64,000 bases of DNA from Ceraceosorus guamensis (lineage: Eukaryota > Basidiomycota > Exobasidiomycetes > Ceraceosorales > Ceraceosoraceae): assembly GCF_003144195.1 (NCBI RefSeq), contig NW_020290000.1, forward strand, positions 372,001 to 436,000, read 5' to 3'. A program made the translations under genes and the position numbers. Under the pieces are notes generated by a model. That model worked only from the letters and a program-made list of their open reading frames with translations, was not told the DNA's origin and ran no database searches. Shown piece by piece: positions 47,734 through 58,810 of the stretch (position 1 is the first letter of the stretch; each line of letters begins with the position of its first letter).

Positions 47734-49094
47734 TTAAGCACCGCCTGGTCGCTCCCCACGAGGCTGAGACCAATTGACCGACAGGATGAGGTTGCTATAC
47801 CTGTTTTGAGGCAAGACGAGAATGAGGGAGGTCAGAAGACCTGCGCGTGACATCATGAAGGCTCGGAGGCGGATTAGCTACGCACCCTTTGCCGTCCACC
47901 TTTTGTCTGGCTTTGTCGGCGTCATCTCTGCTTTCGAAGCTGACGAAGGCGTAGCCTTTGCACTCGCCAGTTTCGCGGTCTCGCTTTGAGGAGGCCGTGT
48001 GAAAGCGAATCAGCACTATACTTTGGCATTCTGCGGCCAAGGGTAGAGTTTTGCAACACAGCACAGCTACTCACGCCGATGTAGACACGGATAACTCTTC
48101 CGTATCTGGAGAAAATTTCGCGCAAATCCTCCTCGTCTGCATCTTCGCTGAGATTCGTGACACGCAGTGTAGGCATGTCCTCCCTGTTCATAGGTCCACC
48201 CATGCGCTCGCCTGCACCACGGTTCGCACCTTGACGCATAGAAGGAGGAACATACTTGCCACCAGCGCCAGAAGAGCCTGCAGCCACAGCAGGATTTGTA
48301 GGGTCGGCGATAGCATCCGAGACTTCTGGCTCGGCGCCAGTGTCGGCTGCTCCTGGAATGGCTTCGAGAGTATCGCGGTAGGGACACTTGGAGGTGAAAT
48401 GGTCTCCCTTGCAGAGACGACAGGTGATCTTCTTGGATTGCAGCTGCTTTCGCAGCGCTGCCTGCTCGTCCACTTCTGGCTCGTCCTGCAGTGACACACA
48501 CCAGGTGTGGTCAGCACGCGACTACTGAAGTGTCAAACGGTGGGCGCCGAAGAAGGACAAGGCCGCTTACCTTTTTTGTGGAGCCAGCGCTGAACTTCAA
48601 AGCTACGTTCTCGCCCACCGTGGTGGTGCTAGAGTGAGGACCCGCCTTCCTTCCCTTCTCTTGACCAAACTTGGCCCACGTCTTTCGCTCAGCCTCAGCA
48701 GCGTTGACCTTTGTGGTGACAAGGGTGCGCCTGATGCGTCGAGTGATCTTGACTTTCTTGCCTTCGGGATTGAACTTGTATTCGACAATGACCTTGACGC
48801 CATTGCCCTCATCTCGTTCCTCCCTGGGTGGCAGACCAGGTGTCACGGGTGGGACTTGAGGTCGATCAAAGCAGGACGGGGCAGCACGTTGATCAGCGCC
48901 GCATCGTATTCATCAGCACATCATGAATCGCATATCGCACTCACTGGCATCATCATCAATGTCTCCATCATCAGCCCAGTCGATGGGCTTGGGTGCGCTG
49001 CGTCAAGAAGCAGATGTTTCTGTCGCCTCAGCCAAAAGGTTGGTATCTCGACGCTGAGCATTTGGGACACTTACGGGTCAGCTACTGGAGCCAT
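47734..49094 (-). CDS. TIF35: eIF3 subunit G (TIF35), six exons, 310 aa
   Basis: eIF3g is a subunit of translation initiation factor 3 that contacts mRNA and aids scanning. Exons 49094-49075, 48997-48945, 48854-48571, 48485-48075, 47983-47886 and 47800-47734 sum to 933 nt in frame. The start MAPVADP, then 'APKPIDWADDGDIDDDA', is the conserved eIF3g N-terminus (W-A-D-D). A Cys/His zinc-binding segment, CRLCKGDHFTSKC, sits near residues 141-153, followed by CPYRDTL. A C-terminal RRM at about 225-305 has RNP2-like LRVTNLS and RNP1-like KGYAFVSF. It ends with LILSVNWSQPR. The first coding exon is only 20 nt. Confidence 0.95.
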
Positions 49095-49751
49095 CGTGTA
49101 TGCGAATGCGTTCAGCAATAGTTCGGCGGCACTGGTCGGTTGCTTGTTGATGAGATGAGACGCTAATAAGTTGGCGAGATCCAGAGAAGTCGATGTGCCT
49201 AACGCACTTGAGCGATTGCTGGGGACAGACGAACGCAGAGCGTGGAAGATGATGGCGACGACAATTCAAAGACTCGCGTCAGACTCATCCTGCAGACTCG
49301 TGACTCAAACTCGAGACTTTCGCAGCGCGCGACCTCGCGCCGCGGAACGAAATTTGTTGTCGAGATGATTCGTGCATGCATGCGTGCTCATGCGCAATCG
49401 ATCTACTCACGTGTCTGGCTCACAGCGCATGCCGTGCACGGACAGCACTCTGGTGCGACGCGACAAGCCGGCTGATTTCAGGCTTGGGTCATAGGAGTTC
49501 CACCTGCAGCCTTGAGCTAGTGGTCGGGTCGCCCTTACGGGGCATAGCGCATTCCCATTCACGACTGAATTCCTTCTCATCATCTTCGAGTAGGCACCTT
49601 GACTTGAGTTTTCGAACAGCCTCACCAACGCAGCAGTCTTCGGAGTGTCATCGCAGTAGGAAAGCGACCGGAAGCACTCCACTCATAAGGCCGAACCTCT
49701 TGCGCGGCGCTCGTCAAAAGGGCCATACCTACCGTACCGCCCTCTGTCATA
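49095..49751. promoter_or_regulatory. Divergent promoter between TIF35 and the GLTP gene
   Basis: About 650 bp between divergent starts. A run of GACTCG/CGTGACTC words lies at about 49264-49320. No coding feature is supported. Confidence 0.4.
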
Positions 49752-50839
49752 ATGCCGACCTACTTTGATACAGTTAAAAAGGTAAGTGGCCGCACCGATT
49801 GCACAGGGCTCAGCGAGGTAGACTGACACTTTTGGATCCTCTCGCAGTCCTACGCGGACGTTCCCATCACAGAGGAGGGAGTGGACACTTCGACGTTCCT
49901 GGAAGCGACGGATGGGCTGGTCAAGCTGTTCGACCTTCTGGGCTCTTCAGCTTTCGCCATCGTTCAGAGTGACATGAAAGGCAATGTCGGAGTGCGTAGT
50001 GTGATAGCGGCGAGAAGACCACACCGATCCTGTTCTAAATTCGTTCCTTGCCTCTGTGCCCACTGTAGAAAATCAGGGATCGCCTCCTCAGCTCGCCCGG
50101 AAACTCTCACTCGCTTCAGCTCCTGGTCAAGAATGAGGGAGCGCCAGGAGACAAGAACAGGACTGCTACTCAAGGACTGATGTGGCTGCTTCGGTGAGTG
50201 AGGGGTTGTTGCCGCCAAGGAAGAGAGTGAGGAGTCGCTCCAGCCAGAGTACGACGTAGATGCTTTGCAGCTCGTGCCACTCTGGCTGGAAGGCTGCATA
50301 TACACGTCGCGCGCGCGATAGTCGCGCTCAACCTCCACTTCTTGACTTTTGTGCGAGAGCAGAGGACTGGACTTCACAGCTCAAGCATTGCGTCGCTCGG
50401 TGAACAACAAGGGCGAAGAATTGTCCGTGAGCTTCACGAAAGCGTACGAGAACAGCCTTAGGCAGCACCACAACTTTGTCGTCAAAGGGGCTTTCAGCGT
50501 GAGTCAGAGTCCATCACAGAGTAATGTTCACGTGTAGAGATTTCGCTCAAGACGGATCATACACTGCTTTCGCCTTTAGCTCGCGATGAAGGCGTGCCCC
50601 TACAGAACCGATTTCTACGCTAAGCTTGGCTCCCCGCCCGAGCACGTTGACCAGGAGTTGAGGCGATGGCTAGATGCCCTGGAACTCATTGTCAAGCAGC
50701 TGCAAGACTTCTACGTGTGAGTCGCACCAGAGTTGGACTGGCGGCGCTGAAAGGCCGCTGACCAGCTACGTACCTATACGCGAACCTCTTGTGGTCTTCT
50801 TCAACTCGCAGTGCTGGCAACTATGGCAAGGGCTTCTGA
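49752..50839 (+). CDS. Glycolipid transfer protein (GLTP/HET-C2 family), six exons, 197 aa
   Basis: GLTPs are cytosolic all-helical proteins that move glycosphingolipids between membranes. Exons 49752-49781, 49848-49985, 50069-50193, 50363-50498, 50580-50716 and 50812-50839 sum to 594 nt in frame. Motifs: 'FLEATDGLVKLFDLLGSSAF', VQSDMKGN followed by KIRDRL (the D-x-x-x-N-x-x-K sugar-headgroup site), GLMWLLRGLDFT (the conserved Trp), and the 'LRQHHNFVVKGAFSLAMKAC' helix with the ligand His, followed by PYR. The C-terminus is DFYVAGNYGKGF, close to the usual GLTP end. Length fits the family. Exons 1 and 6 are only 30 and 28 nt. Confidence 0.93.
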
Positions 50840-53800
50840 GATGGGCAGTGATTCACGAGTGTCCAAATCAGATTTGCACCGTAGTTTGCGAGCGAAATGC
50901 AAATGTTTTGGTCGCGAAGGGGGGAGCTCTTTGTTGTGTAGATCACATCGGCAGGCTCGGCTAGCGAGGCTGCAACGTGGACCTAGCCTCTTGCTTTCGC
51001 CAAATCAGCGCTGACGAGTACAAGTTGAGCAAATTGCTTCTTTGACGCCTGGGCTGGTCGATGTGCAGGGAAATGGCGAGATGCAACATCCACTGTCGCG
51101 CACAGGTTGTCAGGCCTGATGATGGGTCATGGGCTGTGTTGAGTGAGTTTTCAAAGCTGCCGCATCGCGCTGAACAATCTGCCAGCGTCGCTTGCCCAGC
51201 AGCACTCTTCTGGGACGCGAAGCAGACCGCCAGACGCATGTCTCCTGTGTCACGCTGTCTCAGTGGTGCTGGCTTCTGGCTTGCGCTCTCATCACGTCAG
51301 ACCTCAGATTCAGCGCTCGGCGGCTTGGCTACCCGTGCAGCAGTCTGCGTCTGATGAGGCTTTTCGTTCGAGATCCTCATGGCGAGGTTCAGGCAAGTCT
51401 TTTGGTAGTATTTTCTCTTGGCTCGCGCGAAGGTCCCTTGGGATGGGATGATTGACCATTTTCAGGTTTGCGCTACGAGAAAGCGGAACCGGTATCGTGG
51501 CGCTGAGGCGGCTGTACCGTAAGTCCATTTGCCGGCTTGGCGTCCATATGCCCAGTGGGGCGATGCGTCTGCGTCGTGGCTTGTAGCCCTCGCGCTACGG
51601 CCCTTCAAGGAAGACGACGTCCTCGATGGACGCGCCTCCGCCTCATGAAGGCGTCAAAGCGCTAAGTCAGAGTACAATTCCGAGTCGTGGGTGGATAGAG
51701 AGAGAGCCGCTTCATCCATCAATCACGCGAGTCTCGCTAATAGCTGGGGCCCCAACCTCCACAGACGCCTTCAATCGGGGCGGGACCGGCAGGTCTCTTC
51801 GAAAAGCTGAAGGAGCTACCCACACTCATGACTCTTGCAAGACTGCTTGGATTGAGCCGCTCCTCTGATATGCAGCCAAGAAATGTCGGGTCGACACTAA
51901 AAGCGGATGCAACGTCGTAGTGTCGAAGGCAACGTCAGCCCCGTTTCTCTTTCTGCTAGCGTGAGTGGTCACCGGACTTTGTATCAGTGGTCTGGCTGAC
52001 TTGCAAGACAGCCAGCCACTCTTGACTGCATGCTGCTTGCTGTGAAAGCTGCTGGCGGCAAGCACGTGCATGGGCGTAACCTGGAGGTGACGCAGCTCTG
52101 TTACGTGTGTCTGAAACTCGGAAGCGGTGAGCACCATGAAGGCGCGCTAGGCAGGTCGTGAGGCTGGATCAGCTGTAAGGGCTCGTGCGCGTCAAAGATC
52201 GAGGGGCAACACCGCTGAAGATCTTGTCGAGGGAGAACAGGCGTTCTTGCCTCTTCACTATGTGCTGACCGCAGCATGAGAGGGCCAGAGCATCGGTCAT
52301 CTGCAGGCTGCGTCTGTTGGGCTGCCACACACACAACAGGAATACCATTCACTGATTCCATCTATTGATTCAAAGATTGAAACGCAGGTCCGGTCGCGAT
52401 TCAGAATGAAAAACTCGTGACTTAGGACCGGTGATTGATGCGCTGTACCTTTTCAATGGAGATTTGTACCTCGTCGGAAGTCATTTCTCCTGATTCAAGA
52501 TTGTGATACAAAGGCAGTCAACCGATATCACTCAAGAGATAAGAGGCATTGAGTCCAAGGCAAAGTCGTGAGTCACGAACCCAATGAGCATCGCAGCGAC
52601 TCAATGGCTCTATCGGCCATCAGTCAATTCTGGATGTCAAAAAGTGCCAAGTCTCGACTAGCGCCAAAATCTGACTGCGCCGAGACGCGCTAGCCGCAAG
52701 CCACATGCAGAATGCCTGCAAGCAGCAACCAGCATGCATGCATGCAACTAAGCCGCGTTACGCGCGCGCGAGGACCGCATCGGCCACATACCGATGATGC
52801 TGGGTATAGTCATAGTGATGACACCAGTGACATGCGTGTCATTGAGCAAGCGGGCGCGGTGCGCCAGCTGCCTGCTGCAGATTTCATCTCCAGATCTGGG
52901 ACCGAGCGCTTGATAATTCTTGGCGTTTTGTGAAAGGAGGTGCTCGACACTCACGCTCACCCATGACTCACGACAGCGTGAGCTCATCTTATGCTAACAC
53001 GTTCCGGGCTGTGCTCGAATTTGTTATCCACCTCGACTGCGGGGTCTGAATCTCCAAACCAATTGTGCGTCGTTCTTGAAAGTCAGTCGTGGATCAGCTA
53101 CATAGCCGAGAGTACACATCTCCATTCACGATCAAGATGTAATCAAGAATGATAGGGCTACGATTCGCACTCAAACTGTAGGCCCGATGAGAAGGAGCTC
53201 AGGTGCCGCCGCGATCCATCGGACCGTTCACGCGATTTGCGCTCAGAGCGTGAATCAACTAGCTCATGCTTAGTGCGCTTGCGAGATGAACGTGGGGGTT
53301 ATCCAGCATCATGTAAAGGAGAAGTAAAGTGCTTTCTTGGCGTTTGTCGAGCGCTCATTGCAAGGGGTTGGGGCATACAGGCTTACCAAAAAACATCACC
53401 TTCTGGTCGAACCTCGCTGTTGTGAGTCGTTCTCGACCTGCGTGACGTTCTGCATGCTTGCAAAGTGAGAGTCGTGTGAAGCATGTTGATGTAGGCGTCT
53501 GACCCTTGAGTTTGAGTATGGGTCTATTCAGACGTCGGCCCTTAGATTGCACACGTGTCGCCGCTGCTGCTGCTGCTGCTGCTGCTGCATGGCTGCTCGT
53601 CTCCCTAGCGTATCTCCTCCCAAAGACTGCCTGCATGACGCACTGCGTGGTATGCGCGGCCGCTGTTGGCATGCAGCACGGACGCGCGCATAAATGTGCC
53701 CAAATGCGGTGACTGCCAAGACTTTCAGGTAAAGCGGAGGCGAAATGAGCAACGTCAGCGAACCTTTGACCATTGTACAGTCACAGCAGAGTCAGAGTCA

Positions 53801-54969
53801 CGATCGACAATACCACCCTCTGTCATCGCATCTGCATGCTCCGCTTCCGCGCCTTGCGCTCCTCCAGTCGGGACCTTCCACTCCGAAACATCCACAGTTC
53901 ACGACTGGGACTCGCTGTGTGCCTCTCGTCTCGACTGCATGGCCGTCACGATCCGGCTTTGGGGAATAACCCCTTATCGCTGACGTCGCCAGAGCACGGA
54001 TGCCGCCGCTTCGTTTCGGTGTCCTGATGAGGATTCGCCTCACCGTCGGCAGATGACACCGCAATGCAGACCACGTCTTGCTCCCCTGTCCGGCAAGCGA
54101 ACGTGACGAGCAGCAGTGCGCGTGGATAGAGGAGATCCATGAGCGCCCACTATTGCAGCCTGTTGTTGCACCGCATGTCTGGGTCAGCAATACGCACATG
54201 ACACATCACCTCATGACCGCACGAAACATGCGGCAGCAACGCTTAATTGCACCCGTTGCACGCTGCACTCGAGCTACGGATCCGGAACGTCTGGTGACTC
54301 CTATAGCGTGAGCCAAGAATCACCGCGGTATGTCGGTAGCACCCTAACCGTTTCTTGGCCATATAGCGCGCGCTAAGGCGATGTTGAAGGGGAAGGCAAT
54401 CAAACCCTTTGGCTCATCTTACAAGAAGCCGCCGAAGATTCATTTATGCACAACAGAGGCTACGAGTCGCTCATGCTGCGACTTTCAAAGTCAACTTGCA
54501 GGTGCTTTAGATTGCTTCGCACTTTGTCGGTGTCGGTGTCAAATGACGCAGGCACCCCCCACTTGGTAACTTGCAGCAAAGTTCCTGGTGCCGAGGCTGT
54601 TCCAAACGCGAAATTTGAACACTTGGCTGCTCGTTCGGTCTGCTGCTTGTGGGAGTGTGCACGACGTGGTACGATTATGGTCCGCCCACAGTCACACGAG
54701 CTTGCAGTAGCCTTCCTTGAATGGAGAGTCTCGGAGATCTGCTCCTTCGACGCCCTGCACTGATAAGCACAACAAAAATCCGACCCGACACTCCTTCTTG
54801 TCCTCCTCGCCTTACCCACCAATCACTAAACCTCGCCCATCCTCCCTCGTGCACAGCGACGTGAGCTCGCCATACTTTGGAGACACTTGCAATCGTTGGA
54901 TGTCACATTCGTGATCGTGATCCTGGCCAGTCTTCGATCACAACTCAACTCTCAACGAACGGGCACGCC
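50840..54969. other. Gene-poor region of about 4.1 kb
   Basis: The largest gap in the window. Many short frames are open on both strands without family motifs or a splice pattern. Landmarks are GAGTCA/CGTGAC words at 52410-52575 and near 53785, and a CTG run at 53563-53588. No mobile-element protein, terminal inverted repeat or RNA gene was recognised. The last ~250 bp are pyrimidine-rich and likely the LrgB gene promoter. Confidence 0.4.
53563..53588. repeat. CTG/GCT microsatellite, about 8 units
   Basis: About eight uninterrupted trinucleotide units in intergenic DNA, similar to those at 17-40 and 43432-43455. Confidence 0.85.
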
Positions 54970-57942
54970 ATGTCGCAGCCGAAAAGCGATCAAAGCCATC
55001 CTGGAATGATTGATCCCATCGACACGCGCTCCCCGGAGAAAGATCATGATGAACCTGTCGAAGAGCTGTCTCCCGCTCGACCGGTGAAGTCAGACTCGTC
55101 CGACAAGGACCTCAAGATAGTCAACTCGGACTTGAGCGCTCAGCCCCGCAGACACTCCAGGAGAGGCTCTGCGGCGTCACGGCGACACTCGACGGCGCTT
55201 GCCGCTTCTGAGACCTCACCTTCGATTTGCGAGTCTTGCGGTGAAGACAAAATCCATGGTTGGAGAGACGTCGTCGAGGCTTGTAGTCTGGTGAGTGTTC
55301 GGTCATCCGCGTCGGCATTTGCTCCTGAGTTTGACCCCTTTCGCCCTTCCCACAACAGTCATGGCATCAGCAACGAAAGCATCTATTCACCTCTTGGATT
55401 CACGTCCCCTTGGGTGTTACATTCCTGCTTGTTGTCGTCTGGGGCTTAAAGCTTGCCATCGATGTAGCACCCTTCAGATTTCCGGCTGCAGTGTTGGCCG
55501 CCTTTGGCATCTTCCTCTTACTTCTACTCCTCGATTGGCTTTCATCAGTGTTTCCTGGTAGGAGGCAACGAGATGCAGAAGCGATGTACGAGAAGTCGGA
55601 CCGACCACAGAAGAAGCGCAAACGGTTCATCGACCCCGTGCTCATGCTCTTGGCGCCACCGTGCGACTTTTGCTTGCGTATCATGAGCGTGCTCTTCACT
55701 CCGTGAGCACATGCACGTCGTCCACCGCACCCCAACCTTTCTGACGCGCATATCTTTATTGCAGGTCTTTCATCCTGATCCCTGCCCGTGAGGTCATCTC
55801 GGGCGGTGAGATTGGTCGAATCATTGGATGGTTCGCTGCGACTCAAGTGCTTGCTTTCCTTTTCCCAATCTATCTCAACAAGGGCATCAACTGGGCCTTT
55901 ACAATCCCCAAACAGCTTCGAGAACGTCGCGAGAAGGCTCAACCGCCTCTGACAGACTTGCGCCGCTCCAGCACGGTCAATGGTCGACGCAGCCGTAGAG
56001 GCAGCACCATGAGTCAAAGCGGTTCTCTCGATCACAGGAGCCGCCGCGGCAGTACTGCTACGATAGCAGGTCTCGAATTCGAAAAAGGCTACGCTTATTC
56101 TGGTCAGCAACGTCTTGGCACCATTGCAAGCGGACTTGCCGGAGTCACCGCCACAATCACAGCACCGGTAGCTCACATTGACATGACGTTGGAGGATGAC
56201 GAGCAAGCGTACTACAACGCCGTTGCCATCGAGCAAGCACGTCAACAAGGTGACCCTGCAGTCACTTCGCCTAATCTAGCACCGCTATCTTTTGGTAGCT
56301 TCGTGCCGCACTCCGACGTGAGCTACTTTAGCCATGCTCGAATGCCAGTCGATCGCGAAGGTAGACCGCGTCACCACCATCACGCCATCACGGCGGAGCA
56401 GCGTCGCAACAGATCCCGAAGTCGCGACGGGGCTCGCAGTCAATCTAGACCAGCTACAGCGAGAAGCCTGACCGTCTCGCCTCGCGTGCCCAGTGGAGGC
56501 GGTTCGGTCGAGTACGGTCCGCCGTCAGTCGCCACCGTACAACGCTCTGCTACCGCGGTGGGCGCTCTCCCAGTCGCAAGCCCGGCTCCTTCAGAAGCCT
56601 ATCGCTTCCCGAGCACTCAATTGTCGCCGGTGCAAACCACCATTGCATTCGACCAAGATTTGCCAACAGCTGCTTCTCTCCGTGCGGCCGAGAATGGCGC
56701 GAGAGCCAAATCTAATGCTCCAGCCGTCGAAGGTGTACGGGAACCGGAGCCCGCGAAAGTAGCAGCCACGTCTTCTGCCAGCTCATCGCGCAGACCTTCG
56801 CTACTTGGCAACTTCATTGCTCCCTTGAGCATGTCGAGGAGAGAGTCCGCCACGAGCGGCCCCACCCCGGTTGCTACATCAGCTTCCAGTCAAGCTTCCG
56901 CAAAGGACCGCGCTGATCAAGCTGCAGTCGCTCCCAGCGCCTCCGCTCCTGCGCCAGAAGATCAGCCTTCCGAATACGGACCAGATGCGATCGAGCGCCT
57001 AGCGTCGTGGATCAGTGACTTGATCACTCCGATCATCTACTTCACCTTGATCATCATAGGTCTGCCTCTCTTCTTCGTTCTCAATTTTGCGCTGCCTCTG
57101 TATCTTGGCATCAATCTGCTAGCTTTCATTGGCGCCATCACGATCGTGCCGCCTAAGATTCGAAGATTCCTGCATCCCATCCTCAGTACAAGCATCGTGA
57201 CCGTGCTGTTGATTTGGGCGCTTGGAGCCATGAAGGGCTTGAGCATCAAGCAGGCTCTTGCACTGTACAGCAATGGCGCTAAGTACACCGTACTTTGGGA
57301 CCCCACCGGCTACCAAGGCCCTGTGCCGGGAGCTGGTGACATCCTCTTTAGCGTTCTCGACGCAGGTATCGTGAGTTTTCAAGTATCACGGCTCTCTCGA
57401 TCATCCCAGCTTGCTCACGCCTTGTATTCCTTCAACAGGTCTCTCTTGCCATCCCAATGTACCGCTACCGCAAGGACCTGAAGCAGAACTTTTGGCGGAT
57501 GCTCATCGCCTTGACGCCATGCGCGGCCCTCTCGCTATTCCTGTGGCCCTACATCGCCTACTTGATGGGTATGAACGAGGTTCACGCACTCGCGTTCTCA
57601 GCGCGCTTCATGTCTACTCCTCTCGCCATCGAGCTGGCCAACAACATAGGCGCAGACGAAAGCATCACCATCGTACTGGTTTGCGTGACTGGTATCATCT
57701 ACGCCATCGTCAAGGAGTACGTCTTCAAATGGACCAATGTCAAGGATGACATGACCGTCGGTGTTGCCATGGGCTCGACGGCTGGTGCCATCGGTGCATC
57801 CAGCCTCATTTCGAAACCGCGCCAACTTGCTCTTGCCAGTCTGTGCTTCATCCTCTTCGGTGCCATCATGCTCATCGCAACGGCGATTCCGCCCGTCGTC
57901 GATGCAGTGAGGATGCTCGCGGCCGGCAACAACGTCATTTGA
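54970..57942 (+). CDS. LrgA/LrgB-type fused membrane protein, four exons, 924 aa
   Basis: Exons 54970-55290, 55359-55702, 55765-57370 and 57439-57942 sum to 2775 nt in frame. Residues 1-107 are hydrophilic, with a RRHSRRGS-type basic/serine motif. Residues ~115-265 contain 'WIHVPLGVTFLLVVVWGLKL', FPAAVLAAFGIFLLLLLLDWL and 'FILIPAREVISGGEIGRIIG', the place of an LrgA/CidA-like half. Residues ~275-630 are a disordered insert with repeated S-R-R-G-S motifs. Residues ~633-924 form the LrgB half, with several helices and the motif AFSARFMSTPLAIELANNIG. Bacterial LrgAB/CidAB and plant PLGG1 relatives are holin-like or glycolate/glycerate carriers. The location and substrate in fungi are not known to me. 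Confidence 0.85.
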
Positions 57943-58810
57943 ACCTTTTCTTTGGCTCGAAATTGTCACCACCAATACTTCCAGTACATTCTTGGCTCAC
58001 TTTGCATCTTGCATCTTACACTCAAATCCTGTAGACATACATTTATGACTCGAGCTTCCAACGATGACCGCAATGATCAATTGACGATAGGCTAACTGAC
58101 GGGTGCATATGCCTTCTCTAGTCGGACTTGAGAGTGCAATGACCCTGTAAGGTCTGAGTCAAGAGTCGCACCGCTCGAGTCAGAGTCCGTTGTCGTATGT
58201 AAGTTGATGCCCTGAGTCACAGATTTCATGAATGAAAGATTGCAGAACAATTGAATTCACCCTCATCATGGTTCGTGGATAGGTCAAATTCGGAGTCTTT
58301 GAGCAGGCAATTACGCTTCCGAGTCCCGCTATAATCAAGGACTTGAGTCTAGCGATTGGAATCGAAAATCAAAAATTCAAGATTAACATCAAGACCAGCG
58401 TGTTTCTCTGCTGATGCATGTGTGAGCACCCCACCAAACCTGCCACGTGTTCATGCCCGCGCGTGCTGCTGCCTCGTCGCGATTCGTGATTGGAGGAAGT
58501 TGTCGATCTACACCGCGCATGCAGCGTCCGCGCCCGCATTGTGATTGTGATTGCCTCCACAAACACTGATGAGAGCCTCGACGCAAACCCTTCCGTCTCC
58601 ACCCTGGATCGCTTCTGCGCAAAATTTGAGGCCCCTCGTCTGACTACATCCTTTCCAGCCTGGACAGCTCGCCCCGCCCACGCTCCATTTCGGCACCAGC
58701 TGTGCTGACCTCAGAACACACACTGCTATCGATTTTTTTCCCGGATCTATCGCAGGAGTCGCGTGAAGGCTGAAAAGCCTTCCTCAAATTTGACCTGCAT
58801 CCAGCTGAAA
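57943..58810. promoter_or_regulatory. Upstream region of SYP1
   Basis: About 870 bp. The left part (58140-58390) is a patch of GAGTCAAGAGTCG, 'CTCGAGTCAGAGTC' and AAATTCAAGATT words. The right part is the presumed promoter and leader of SYP1. No gene is supported. Confidence 0.4.
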
